NCBI RefSeq assembly: GCF_003946045.1
Contig: NZ_RHNW01000006.1
Span: 1 to 64,000, forward strand
Length of the DNA: 64,000 nt
From: Levilactobacillus mulengensis
GTDB taxonomy: Bacteria; Bacillota; Bacilli; Lactobacillales; Lactobacillaceae
Direction of reading: 5' to 3'
Part shown: piece after piece, positions 53,887 to 62,580 of the stretch
Layout of the letters: every line of letters starts with the position of its first letter
Numbering within the stretch: the stretch's first letter is position 1
The notes under the pieces: model-generated
The model's database searches: none
Seen by the model: only the letters and a program-made list of their open reading frames with translations
What the model was told of the DNA's origin: nothing
Made by a program: the position numbers and the translations under genes

Positions 53887-54792
53887 ATGAAACTCGGATT
53901 AATTGGTTTAGGTAAAATGGGTCTTAGCCTCGCAGAAAACGCTATGGATCACAACCACGAAATCGTTGGTTTTGATTTAAACAAGGATTTTGTCGACAAG
54001 GCAGTTGCTGCAGGTGCTGAAGGCGCCGATAGCTTAGAAGACATGGTTTCCAAGTTACCTTCACCTAAGATTGTTTGGGTTATGGTTCCAGCCGGCAAGC
54101 CAACCGACTCCACGATTGAATCATTAAGCACGTTGCTCAGCAAGGGCGACATCTTGATTGATGGTGGGAACTCTTACTACAAGGATTCTCTTCGTCACAA
54201 CGAAATCTTGAAGGCCAAGGGCATTGACTTCTTTGACTGTGGGACTTCAGGTGGTATGGAAGGTGCACGTTCACACGGTAACTTCATGATTGGTGGGGAC
54301 AACAAGGCTGCTTTCGAAACGATTCGTCCATTATACGACGACATTGCTGAAAAAGACGGTTACCTTTACACCGGCCCAGCTGCTTCAGGTCACTACTTGA
54401 AGATGGTTCACAATGGTATCGAATACGGCCAAATGCAAGCCATCGCTGAAGGTTTCGAAGTTCTCGAAGCTTCCAAGTTCGACTACGACAACGAAGCCGT
54501 TGCTAAGGTTTGGAGCCATGGTTCTGTTATCCGGGGCTGGCTCATGGAATTGGCTGAAGAACAATTCGCCAAGGATCCTGAACTTAAGAATATCGCCGGC
54601 CGCATGCATGCTTCTGGTGAAGGCCAATGGACTGTTCAAGAAGGTTTGGACAGCCATGTACCTACGCCAGTTATCGCTTTGTCATTAATGATGCGTTACC
54701 GTTCTATGCAAGATGACACCTTCACTGGTAAAGTTGTTTCAGCTTTACGTAACGGTTTTGGTGGCCACGCCATGGACAAGGCTGGCAAATAA
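53887..54792 (+). CDS. gnd: 6-phosphogluconate dehydrogenase (decarboxylating), short NAD-type
   Basis: Oxidises 6-phosphogluconate to ribulose 5-phosphate, feeding the phosphoketolase pathway. At 301 residues it is the short form (YqeC/GntZ type) rather than the 470-residue enzyme. Rossmann motif GLIGLGKMGLSLAEN. The second strand ends in Asp30 (VGFDLNKD), which favours NAD over NADP. The conserved DGGNSYYKDS and DCGTSGGMEGA (about 92-120) and KMVHNGIEYGQMQ with the catalytic lysine are intact. Codon usage is biased as in highly expressed genes. AAAGGAG precedes the ATG. Confidence 0.9.
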   Translation: MKLGLIGLGKMGLSLAENAMDHNHEIVGFDLNKDFVDKAVAAGAEGADSLEDMVSKLPSPKIVWVMVPAGKPTDSTIESLSTLLSKGDILIDGGNSYYKDSLRHNEILKAKGIDFFDCGTSGGMEGARSHGNFMIGGDNKAAFETIRPLYDDIAEKDGYLYTGPAASGHYLKMVHNGIEYGQMQAIAEGFEVLEASKFDYDNEAVAKVWSHGSVIRGWLMELAEEQFAKDPELKNIAGRMHASGEGQWTVQEGLDSHVPTPVIALSLMMRYRSMQDDTFTGKVVSALRNGFGGHAMDKAGK

Positions 54793-54824
54793 TTTTTAAT
54801 TAGCGACACGAAAGGAAGAGCTCT

Positions 54825-56381
54825 ATGGACTACATGATTGGGGTCGATATTGGTACGACCAGTGTCAAGACCGTATTATATGATACTGCGGGTAAGATGC
54901 AAGGTTATTCAAACAACCTGTATCCCCTCTATCAAGATGTGCCCGATATGGCTGAAGAAGATCCAGATGAGATCTTCTCTGCGATGATCGATGGGTTAAC
55001 CACTGTTATGCGGAAGGCAGATTTGAAGGATGGCAAGTTACAAGGTGTCTCCTTCTCCGCTGCTATGCACAGTCTGATTCTCTTAGATGAAGACCACAAG
55101 CCGCTGACTCGGGCAATTACCTGGGCTGATAACCGGGCAGTTAAGTATGCAGATGAATTACGCGAAAACGGTGTGGGTAAGCAACTTTACGAAAAGACCG
55201 GGACGCCAATTCACCCTATGACACCGCTCAGTAAATTAATTTGGTTGCGCAATGACCAACCGGACTTGTTTAACCAAGCCCGTTGGTTCGTCGGTATCAA
55301 GGAATACGTCTTATACAAGTTATTCGGCGTGCTCCAAGAAGACTACTCTATTGCCAATGCCACTGGTCTCTTTAACATCTTTAAGATGGACTGGGACGAC
55401 CAAGCCTTGGAAGTTGCTGGGATTACCCGTGACCAATTACCTAAATTGGTCGACACAACTGACCAAATCACTGGCATGAAAGCTGATTACGCTGGTGTTA
55501 TTGGTATGGACCCACAAACTCCCTTTATCATGGGTGCTTCCGATGGTCCCCTCGCCAACTTAGGCGTTAACGCCATCAAGCCTGGTGTTGTGGCTGTTAC
55601 CATCGGGACGTCCGGTGCCGTTCGGGTCGTCACTGATAAGCCGAAGATTGACCCTAAGGGCCGGGTCTTCTGCTACTACCTTTCTAAGGATCACTGGGTT
55701 GTCGGTGGACCAGTCAACAACGGGGGGATTGTCTTCCGTTGGGTCCGTGACCAACTCTTTGCTCCAGAAAAGTTGACCGCTGAACAAATGCACGTTGACT
55801 CCTACGATCTCTTAACTGAAATCGCATCGAAGGTCCCTGCTGGTTCCGATGGTCTGATTTTCCATCCATTCTTGGGTGGCGAACGGGCCCCTATCTGGGA
55901 CGCTAACGCACGTGGCTCCTTCTTCGGTTTAACACGGACCCACTCACGGGCTCACATGGTTCGGGCCGCCCTCGAAGGGATTGTCTACAACCTGTACACC
56001 GTGATGTTGGCCCTCGAAGAAGTTGTTGGCAAGCCATCTAGCATCCAAGCTACCGGTGGTTTCGCCCGTTCAGCTCTCTGGCGGCAAATGCTCGCTGATA
56101 TTTTTGAACAAGACGTTACCATCCCAGAAAGTCCTGAAGGGACTGCCCTGGGTGCCGCAACGCTTGGGATGTATGCCTTAGGGATGATTGATGATCTCTC
56201 CGCTGTGAAGAACTTCATCGGTGTTTCTAACGTGCACCACCCTAACCCAGAAACGTATGACGCTTACCGGGCTTTGGTTCCGATTTACATTCGCCTTAGT
56301 CGGCAATTACAATCAGAATACAAGAATATCGCTGAGTACCAACGGACTCACGTTCACCAACAAGACACCAAGAAAAAGTAA
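54825..56381 (+). CDS. gntK: gluconokinase (FGGY family)
   Basis: Phosphorylates gluconate to 6-phosphogluconate, the substrate of the gene just before it. 518 residues. The N-terminal phosphate loop MIGVDIGTTSVKTVLYD is followed by SFSAAMHSLILLD and ITWADNRA, and the C-terminal FGGY signature region is AVTIGTSGAVRVV plus ATGGFARSALWRQMLADI. AAAGGAAGAG precedes the ATG, 32 bp after gnd. Same operon, same promoter. Confidence 0.9.
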   Translation: MDYMIGVDIGTTSVKTVLYDTAGKMQGYSNNLYPLYQDVPDMAEEDPDEIFSAMIDGLTTVMRKADLKDGKLQGVSFSAAMHSLILLDEDHKPLTRAITWADNRAVKYADELRENGVGKQLYEKTGTPIHPMTPLSKLIWLRNDQPDLFNQARWFVGIKEYVLYKLFGVLQEDYSIANATGLFNIFKMDWDDQALEVAGITRDQLPKLVDTTDQITGMKADYAGVIGMDPQTPFIMGASDGPLANLGVNAIKPGVVAVTIGTSGAVRVVTDKPKIDPKGRVFCYYLSKDHWVVGGPVNNGGIVFRWVRDQLFAPEKLTAEQMHVDSYDLLTEIASKVPAGSDGLIFHPFLGGERAPIWDANARGSFFGLTRTHSRAHMVRAALEGIVYNLYTVMLALEEVVGKPSSIQATGGFARSALWRQMLADIFEQDVTIPESPEGTALGAATLGMYALGMIDDLSAVKNFIGVSNVHHPNPETYDAYRALVPIYIRLSRQLQSEYKNIAEYQRTHVHQQDTKKK

Positions 56382-56479
56382 TTGGTCTAGTCTTTTCAGA
56401 AAACTAGCCAACGAAATTTAAATTTTTGAAACTTTATGGTATACAAATTGGGTTTTATAACGTACAATGTGTGTACTTA

Positions 56480-56518
56480 CATTGAAAAGCCAACGGATCA
56501 TGCGTTGGCTTTTCAAAA
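56480..56518 (+). terminator. hairpin between gntK and the second gluconate permease
   Basis: AAAAGCCAACG pairs with CGTTGGCTTTT around GATCATG and is followed by a weak T run. It may end part of the transcripts, so gntP could be expressed below gnd-gntK. Confidence 0.7.
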
Positions 56519-56545
56519 TTCAATCAATGAAAGGGCTTACTTCCT

Positions 56546-57904
56546 ATGGAACTACTAGCTTTGCTTATCGGGGTCATCTTCTTATTGGTCCTCATTATTC
56601 GTTTCAAAATCAACACCTTTGTTTCCCTGATTTTAACTTCTGTCTTAACAGCCATTCTGTTAGGCATGAACCTCACGACAATCGCCACGACGATTGAATC
56701 CGGGATTGGGAGCCAGCTTGGCGAACTCTCCTTGGTCTTTGGTTTCGGGGCCATGCTGGGTCGGTTAGTTGCCGACGCCGGTGGGGCTTACGTGATTGCC
56801 ACGACACTGATTGACAAATTCGGTAAGAAGCGCCTCCAATTAGCTATTATGCTTGCTTCATTTATTTTAGGTATCGCGCTATTCTTCGAAGTTGGGATGG
56901 TTCTGTTAATTCCTATCGTCTTTGCCATTGCCGTTGAAGCTGATGTGCCAATCCTTTACTTAGGGATTTCCATGGCAGCCGCTTTGTCCGTTACCCACGG
57001 GTTCTTACCTCCTCACCCAGCACCAGTTGCCATCGCGCAAGTCTTGGGTGCCAATGATGGTAAGGTCCTCCTGTTCGGTTTAGTTGTTGCGATTCCTGCA
57101 GCCGTTATTGCCGGGCCAATGTTCACCAAGTTAGCTCAGAAATTTGCACCAGAAGCCTTTGCTCGTAAAGGGAACTTGTCTTCCTTGGGTGAAGTTAAGA
57201 CCTTCAAGCCTTCCGAAGCACCTAGTTTTGGTCTGTCCGTTCTGACTTCCCTCTTCCCAGTTATCCTGATGGCCATCACGACCATCTACAAGATGACGGT
57301 CGACGGTGGGGCAACCCCTACCAAGAACGCCTCCATGTTGGACCAAATCGTTGCCTTGATTGGTGACCCAGCCATCGCGATGTTAATCTCCCTGATGGTT
57401 GCAATGTTCACCATGGGCTGGGGTCGGAAACGTAAGACCTCAGACATCATGGCAACCTTGGAAAACGCGGTTAAGTCTATCGCTATGCTGCTGTTAGTTA
57501 TCGGTGGTGGTGGGGCCTTCAAGCAAGTCCTCATCGACGGTGGTGTTGGTAAAGAAGTTGCCAAACTCTTCATCGACTCTAACATGTCCCCACTGATCTT
57601 AGGTTGGTTAGTCGCCGTTGTCCTCCGTGTGGCTTTAGGTTCCGCTACGGTTTCTGCTTTGACCGCCGCTGGTATCGTTGCCCCATTGATGGCCCAATCC
57701 GGTGTTGACCCTGCCCTCATGGTTCTGGCCATTGGTGCTGGTTCCTTAGCTGCTTCTCACGTGAACGATGCCGGGTTCTGGATGTTCCGTGAATACTTCG
57801 ATTTGACTGTTAAGCAAACGCTGAGCATTTGGACCGTGCTGGAAACTGTGATTTCCATCGTGGGTATCCTGATTGTTCTGTTGCTGAACATGGCGTTCCA
57901 CTAG
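56546..57904 (+). CDS. gntP: gluconate:H+ symporter, GntP family (second copy)
   Basis: Membrane permease of 452 residues with about twelve to fourteen hydrophobic segments. Motifs: GFGAMLGRLVADAGGAYVIA, THGFLPPHPAPVAIA and SHVNDAGFWMFREYFDLTVKQTL. It is the third gene of the gluconate operon, supplying substrate for GntK. A paralogue stands alone at 45147. AAAGGG lies about 12 bp before the ATG. A hairpin separates it from gntK. Confidence 0.9.
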   Translation: MELLALLIGVIFLLVLIIRFKINTFVSLILTSVLTAILLGMNLTTIATTIESGIGSQLGELSLVFGFGAMLGRLVADAGGAYVIATTLIDKFGKKRLQLAIMLASFILGIALFFEVGMVLLIPIVFAIAVEADVPILYLGISMAAALSVTHGFLPPHPAPVAIAQVLGANDGKVLLFGLVVAIPAAVIAGPMFTKLAQKFAPEAFARKGNLSSLGEVKTFKPSEAPSFGLSVLTSLFPVILMAITTIYKMTVDGGATPTKNASMLDQIVALIGDPAIAMLISLMVAMFTMGWGRKRKTSDIMATLENAVKSIAMLLLVIGGGGAFKQVLIDGGVGKEVAKLFIDSNMSPLILGWLVAVVLRVALGSATVSALTAAGIVAPLMAQSGVDPALMVLAIGAGSLAASHVNDAGFWMFREYFDLTVKQTLSIWTVLETVISIVGILIVLLLNMAFH

Positions 57905-57936
57905 AATTTTTCTGACAATTAATTCGAGCGTCACTT

Positions 57937-57969
57937 GGTCCGCTGCCCCCTGGGGTGGCGGACCTTTTT
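57937..57969 (+). terminator. terminator of the gluconate operon
   Basis: GGTCCGCTGCCCC pairs with GGGGTGGCGGACC, followed by TTTTTG. Confidence 0.9.
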
Positions 57970-57973
57970 GTCT

Positions 57974-58253
57974 GGGCTAAAGCATTCGCCTCCGGAATGG
58001 TGAAAATATACTGGTTACCTCCGTTCCCGGCGGTGCGCTCAAGGTGCCCTGCTATGGGGCCGGTTCCAGCCGAAGAGCGGGCTTCCACCTCAACTTTGAG
58101 CCTGAGGTACGGTCTCAAAGGTTGTCCCGTGGGCTAGGCTGAGAAAGAACCTCAGCCAAGACCACCGACACAGCTGGGCACCTTGGCGCACCTCTGGTCA
58201 CTTCTCTAACAGGTGAATTTTCACCATCTCTGCGGCTGACACGTGTTTAGCCC
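57974..58253 (-). repeat. structured repeat R20 (type 1, complete with long arms)
   Basis: Core 58022-58202, with a perfect closing helix CAAGGTGCCC/GGGCACCTTG. The arms GGGCTAAA (57974-57981) and TTTAGCCC (58246-58253), plus ATGGTGAAAAT and ATTTTCACCAT, form an outer stem of about 40 bp. The arm begins directly after the operon terminator. Confidence 0.9.
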
Positions 58254-58540
58254 GGTACAAACGGTATTGTAGTTGGTATAACTGTAACGTTAACCATCCC
58301 CAACCAGTGAACCCTGCCTATTCACCGCCAATGCAGTCACTAACAATTCGATTTCACTGTCAGATAGTATTCACCTAATCATTTCGTCTGCCATGACTAC
58401 TTGCCCCTTAAATATTCCCACAAAAGTATAACTGCTTAAATACCCCCTCCCTGCTCGTCTAATCGCTTTCTCACCGTCGTGACATCCTTTCACATATCTC
58501 TGCTTCAACTGCACACAACGCTAAATTTAAGTGCTATAAT
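58254..58540. other. intergenic region, nothing recognised
   Basis: Spacer before the amino-acid permease gene. A -10-like TATAAT lies at about 58535. No other feature is supported. Confidence 0.4.
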
Positions 58541-58581
58541 GGTAAAATCAGTCATTTGAGAGAAGAGAGGAGTCTAAGACT

Positions 58582-59904
58582 TTGGCAAAAGAACTACGTC
58601 GAGAAATCGGCACGTTTACTGCCCTGGCAACCGTGATGGGAACCGTGATCGGTGGTGGGGTATTCTTCAAGACCGCTAGCGTGGTGGCTGCCAACCACTC
58701 CGCTAACATGACGCTAGCTGCTTGGATTTTGGGTGGGATTTTGACCATCTGTGCGGGTCTGACGAGTGCCGAACTCGCCGCCGCGATTCCCCGCACCGGG
58801 GGCGCCATGCGTTACCTGGAGTACGCCTACGGCAAGCCTGTGGGTTTCTTAATGGGTTGGGCGCAGCTATTGGTCTATTACCCGGCAAACATCGCGGCCC
58901 TCTCGATTATTTTTGGGACGCAATGGGTCGCCCTATTTCATCTGAGTAGCGCCTGGCAGTTACCGGTCGCCATTCTGTGTGGTCTGAGCATCACTGGCTT
59001 AAACTTTTTAGGCGCTAAGGTCGGCGGGTCCGTTCAGTCGATTGCCCTAATTTTTAAATTGATTCCTATTATCGTCATCGTCGGGATCGGCCTGTTTGCG
59101 CCGGCCAACGCCACGATTCACCTCTGGCCAATTACCACCGGTGACCACCTCAACTGGGGCAGCGCCTTCAGCTCCAGCCTGTTGGCGACGATGTTTGCCT
59201 ATGACGGCTGGATCAGCATCGGGAACATCGCCGGGGAAATGAAGCATCCCGAGCGCGACCTGCCCCGGGCCATCATCATTGGCCTGGCCGGTATCACCCT
59301 AATCTATACGCTGGTCAACCTGGTGTTCTTAAAGACGTTGCCCATCGATCTGATTGCGGGTAATCAAAACGCTGCGGCCGATGCATCCATGAAACTGTTC
59401 GGCCAATTTGGCGGCAAGCTGGTCACGATTGGCATCTTGATTTCCGTCTACGGCGCCATCAACGGCTACACGCTGACGGGGATGCGAGTACCCTTCGCCA
59501 TGGCCGAGGAAGATAGCCTGCCCTTTTCCAAATACTTCCGCCAATTATCCCGGCGGACCTACGTGCCCTATTTTGCGGGGAGCGTGCAGTTCGTCATCGC
59601 CCTGATCATGATGTTTATGGGGAGCTTTGATCTCTTAACAGATATGCTGGTGTTCGTGATGTGGGTCTTCAACTGTCTCATCTTCATCGCCGTCTTCAAA
59701 TTACGGCGGACGGAACCCGAGCTCAACCGGCCTTACCGGGTCCCAGGTTATCCCGTGATTCCGCTGATTGCGCTGGTTGGGGGGATTTTCATCCTGGCAA
59801 CCACGCTGATCACCGAAACGGGCCTCGCCGTCACCGGGCTGCTCCTCACCCTGATTGGCCTGCCAATTTATTTCTGGCACCAACGTCATAAAACCACTAA
59901 TTAA
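58582..59904 (+). CDS. APC-family amino acid permease
   Basis: 440 residues with twelve hydrophobic segments. The N-terminal signature VMGTVIGGGVFFKTASV (about 15-31) and the FAYDGWISIGNIAGEMKHPERDLPRAI segment near 205-232 match the APC superfamily, close to serine/threonine exchangers or SteT-like transporters. The substrate is not determinable. The start is TTG, with GAGAGGAG about 10 bp upstream. A bidirectional terminator follows. It is transcribed alone. Confidence 0.85.
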   Translation: MAKELRREIGTFTALATVMGTVIGGGVFFKTASVVAANHSANMTLAAWILGGILTICAGLTSAELAAAIPRTGGAMRYLEYAYGKPVGFLMGWAQLLVYYPANIAALSIIFGTQWVALFHLSSAWQLPVAILCGLSITGLNFLGAKVGGSVQSIALIFKLIPIIVIVGIGLFAPANATIHLWPITTGDHLNWGSAFSSSLLATMFAYDGWISIGNIAGEMKHPERDLPRAIIIGLAGITLIYTLVNLVFLKTLPIDLIAGNQNAAADASMKLFGQFGGKLVTIGILISVYGAINGYTLTGMRVPFAMAEEDSLPFSKYFRQLSRRTYVPYFAGSVQFVIALIMMFMGSFDLLTDMLVFVMWVFNCLIFIAVFKLRRTEPELNRPYRVPGYPVIPLIALVGGIFILATTLITETGLAVTGLLLTLIGLPIYFWHQRHKTTN

Positions 59905-59950
59905 ACAAAATGGCTCACGCAAGCGCTAAACTTGTGTGAGCCATTTTTCG
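59905..59950. terminator. bidirectional terminator
   Basis: AAAATGGCTCACGCAAG pairs with CTTGTGTGAGCCATTTT, with A and T flanks. It serves the permease and the convergent gshA. Confidence 0.9.
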
Positions 59951-61474
59951 TTAGTTTTCGTAATGTAAGGGCGCTGGTAACGCCGGTAAATCAGGGAACA
60001 GTTGTCGCAAGCGGGCCTCGGCGTCGGGCACACGAGTATCCCGGTCCTCCAACACCTGAGTGATGCCATCAAAGGTAAACATCAGGAGGTCGGCGCCATT
60101 TTCGTCACGCACCTGGTAAAAACGGATGCCGGCTTGCAAGGCGGTCATCACAAATCGTTGCGCGTGATCAGAGAGTTGCTGAAGCTGTGGCAACAAGGCC
60201 GGCGTATTGATGCGGTCGTGATACCATTTGCGTGCCACGGCTTGCCCAAATTTCATCAGGCTACCATTCTCCACGTGGGTCAACAACTTGGCTGCCGGCG
60301 TTAACTCGGGATGCGTCAGGACTTCCTCAAGGTCGTCGATGATGTCCCACTGCTCAATGTGCGTCTGTAGGGACTGGGCCATCTCCCGCATTTCATGGAA
60401 GATCTGCTCCCCCTCCAGCTGATACTGCGTGGCCGTCAGGGGGTTCTCCAACGCGACCGTCTGGTTCTTGGTCCGCGCAGCCGCCAGCGTTTCTGCTAGA
60501 TTTTCCGGCTCCGGTTGGGTCAGCAGGTACAACATGAAGATTTTCAGGAAGTACATCGCGTGGCGACTGACCCCGTTGGGTGTGAACGGCGTGTTGTCAA
60601 AGTCTCTGAGTTCCAGGTATTGGATGCCCCCGGTCAAGAAGTCACGCGCGTTGGCCCGTCCCTTGAGCCGCACCGGCCCATAAAATTCGTGGGCAGAGAA
60701 GTAAGTGCCCTCGTCGATACGGTCCTGAAGTTGCGTTAAATGCGCCGTCAGTGAGGCATAGGTCACCTGTTCTTGTGGAAAATTGACGAAACCGTAAGGA
60801 CTGTTACGAATACTACGCACGGGTTCCTGTAAATCCGCCGGCACAGTCTCGAAGAAGCCCTTTTCTGCGATGGGACTGGCCCCGAACAGGTAGGTCAACA
60901 ACCATTGGTAGCGCACAAAATTTTGGGCGACCCGGAAGTACAACGCATTTTTAAAGGCAACCAGCGAACTGAATTCGGTGGTGTAATGGCTGTACAACCG
61001 ATGAATGACGGGGTCCGGCAAGCTATAGTTGACGTGGACTCCGGTCAAACAGCCGTGTTGCAGGCCGTACTTCTTGACCAAGTACTCCCGGTACGGTCGA
61101 ATCGCCGGGCGGTCAAAGTGATCCGCAATAAACTGTAGATCCGTGTCGTCCACCACCGGCGGCATGCTCAACGGCCAGATGCGGTCGTCGCCCTCCAGTG
61201 AGCGGTACGCCACCGTTTGTAACGTATCGAGTTGGTCCAACGTTCCCCCGATATTGGGGTTGGGGTCGGTGATGACCTCCAACTGACTTTCGGTGAAGTC
61301 CGTTTGAAAATACGGATGGAAAGTCCGGGACCCCAGTTGGCTAGGGTGTGGGCGGCGGCTCAACCGGCCATGCTGGTCGATTCGCTGCTCTTCAATCTCT
61401 AGCCCCACTAGGCTGTGATAAAGCTGTTCTGATAAGTTTTCTTCGCGAATAACCGCTAATAAGTTGTCCAGCAT
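59951..61474 (-). CDS. gshA: glutamate-cysteine ligase
   Basis: Catalyses the first step of glutathione synthesis. The 507 residues match the GshA module of Gram-positive bacteria without the C-terminal ATP-grasp domain of bifunctional GshAB. The family start VGLEIEEQRIDQHGRLS is followed by FHPYFQTDFTESQLEVITDP (substrate-binding acidic residues), GVHVNYSLPDP near 160 and YLELRDFDNTPF near 290. There is no signal peptide. Whether a partner gshB exists elsewhere is unknown; alone it would give gamma-glutamylcysteine. Confidence 0.9.
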   Translation of the reverse strand: MLDNLLAVIREENLSEQLYHSLVGLEIEEQRIDQHGRLSRRPHPSQLGSRTFHPYFQTDFTESQLEVITDPNPNIGGTLDQLDTLQTVAYRSLEGDDRIWPLSMPPVVDDTDLQFIADHFDRPAIRPYREYLVKKYGLQHGCLTGVHVNYSLPDPVIHRLYSHYTTEFSSLVAFKNALYFRVAQNFVRYQWLLTYLFGASPIAEKGFFETVPADLQEPVRSIRNSPYGFVNFPQEQVTYASLTAHLTQLQDRIDEGTYFSAHEFYGPVRLKGRANARDFLTGGIQYLELRDFDNTPFTPNGVSRHAMYFLKIFMLYLLTQPEPENLAETLAAARTKNQTVALENPLTATQYQLEGEQIFHEMREMAQSLQTHIEQWDIIDDLEEVLTHPELTPAAKLLTHVENGSLMKFGQAVARKWYHDRINTPALLPQLQQLSDHAQRFVMTALQAGIRFYQVRDENGADLLMFTFDGITQVLEDRDTRVPDAEARLRQLFPDLPALPAPLHYEN

Positions 61475-61603
61475 GGCGGTAACATCCCCTAACCTTAAGA
61501 TGACTGATTTAACCTAAAGTGTAAACAAAAAAGGGGCCCGTGTCACTGATATTGGCTAACTTTTTTCAAAAAAATTTAGTGAGTAACCCATCCACCGGGA
61601 TAA

Positions 61604-61838
61604 TGAAAATACGTGTTGTCCCTTCGTTCCCGGCGGCGGGCTCAAAGTCCCCTGCTGTGGGGCCGGTTCCAGCCTGTAGGGCGGGCTTCCACCTCAACTT
61701 TGAGCCTGGGGGGCGGTCTCAAAGGTTGTCCCATGCTCTAAACTGAGAAAACCACTCAGTTAAGACCATCGACACAGCTGGTGACTTTGGCCCGTCTCTG
61801 GTCACTAACACGGACCACCTATTTTCAACACGTTTGGA
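61604..61838 (-). repeat. structured repeat R21 (type 1)
   Basis: Core 61625-61809. The closing helix CAAAGTC/GACTTTG is a compensated variant. Arms TGAAAATACGTG..GTCC and GGACCACCTATTTTCA pair imperfectly. It lies upstream of gshA on the same reading strand. Confidence 0.9.
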
Positions 61839-61950
61839 CCATCATTCACGTAAAGTTTTCCGCAGCCCTAGTTCTTCGGGAATACCAACTACTCATGCTA
61901 TTTTCCAATAGCTATGACAACCTTACCAGCTGCCTTTTAACCACAGTCGG

Positions 61951-62328
61951 TCCCAACAATCACTCAAGCAAGGAACCGATACTAGTTCAGAGACGTCAAC
62001 CAAAACTGTCAGTACCCGCATCATCACCCACTACCCTTGCCAGCCGGCTCTTTCAGCCGTTGTTAGCGACCAGAGGCGAATCAAGGTGACCTGCTGTGTC
62101 GATGGCGTTAGCTGAGGTCCCTCACTCAGCTTAGGCCATGGGGCGACCTTTGAGACCGCTCCTCAGGCTCAAAGTCGAGGTGGAAGCCCGCTTCTCAAAC
62201 AGCGGTTGTTTCCCACAATCACTCAAGCAAAGAACCGATGCTAGTCTAGGGACGGCAGCCACGGCCGTCAGCACCGGCATCAACCTCTGCCAGCCGGCTC
62301 TTTCAGCCGTTGTTAGCGACCAGAGGCG
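61951..62328 (+). repeat. direct duplication flanking R22
   Basis: Segments 61951-62078 and 62211-62328 are diverged direct copies of about 120 bp. Both contain CAATCACTCAAGCAA, GAACCGAT and GCCAGCCGGCTCTTTCAGCC and run into the start of a repeat. The unit of about 260 bp includes R22. No gene is present. Confidence 0.8.
62061..62200 (+). repeat. structured repeat R22 (type 1, truncated)
   Basis: Begins TGTTAGCGACCAGAGGCG. It retains hairpins AGCTGAGG..CTCAGCT and CTTTGAG/CTCAAAG, then stops after GTGGAAGCCCGC, losing the closing-helix partner. Confidence 0.8.
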
Positions 62329-62511
62329 GTTTCGCGGACGCAGCTGTGTCGGTGGTGTTAGACCGAGTGCTTTTTCTCGGCCTTACACCACGGGACGACC
62401 TGGGAAACTCGCGCCCCTTGGCGAGGTTTCTAGGCGAGACGGAGGACCGCTTCTCAGGCCGCAGTCGTTCCCCACAGCAGCGGTAGCGAAGACCGCCGCC
62501 GGGAGCGGACC
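62311..62511 (+). repeat. structured repeat R23 (type 1, diverged)
   Basis: Full-length but diverged in sequence. Hairpins GACCGAG/CTCGGCC and CCTGGGAAAC/GTTTCTAGG (with G-U pairs). It ends CCACAGCAGCGG..CGCCGCCGGGAGCGG. It lies next to the pdp terminator. Confidence 0.85.
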
Positions 62512-62518
62512 CCAACAA

Positions 62519-62557
62519 CAAAAAAGAGCCAGCCGACAAGGAACGCCGACTGGCTCG
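62519..62557 (-). terminator. terminator of pdp
   Basis: Minus strand: GAGCCAGTCGGCG pairs with TCGGCTGGCTC, followed by six T residues. Confidence 0.9.
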
Positions 62558-62580
62558 TAGGAGATGAAGCGCGGTTCTGA

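Noticed and set aside
9171-62511. Short peptides encoded in the repeats (for example with a GFHLNFEP-like segment)
   Set aside because: Similar peptides recur only because the DNA is repeated. Frames are broken differently in each copy, and the changes preserve base pairing rather than codons.
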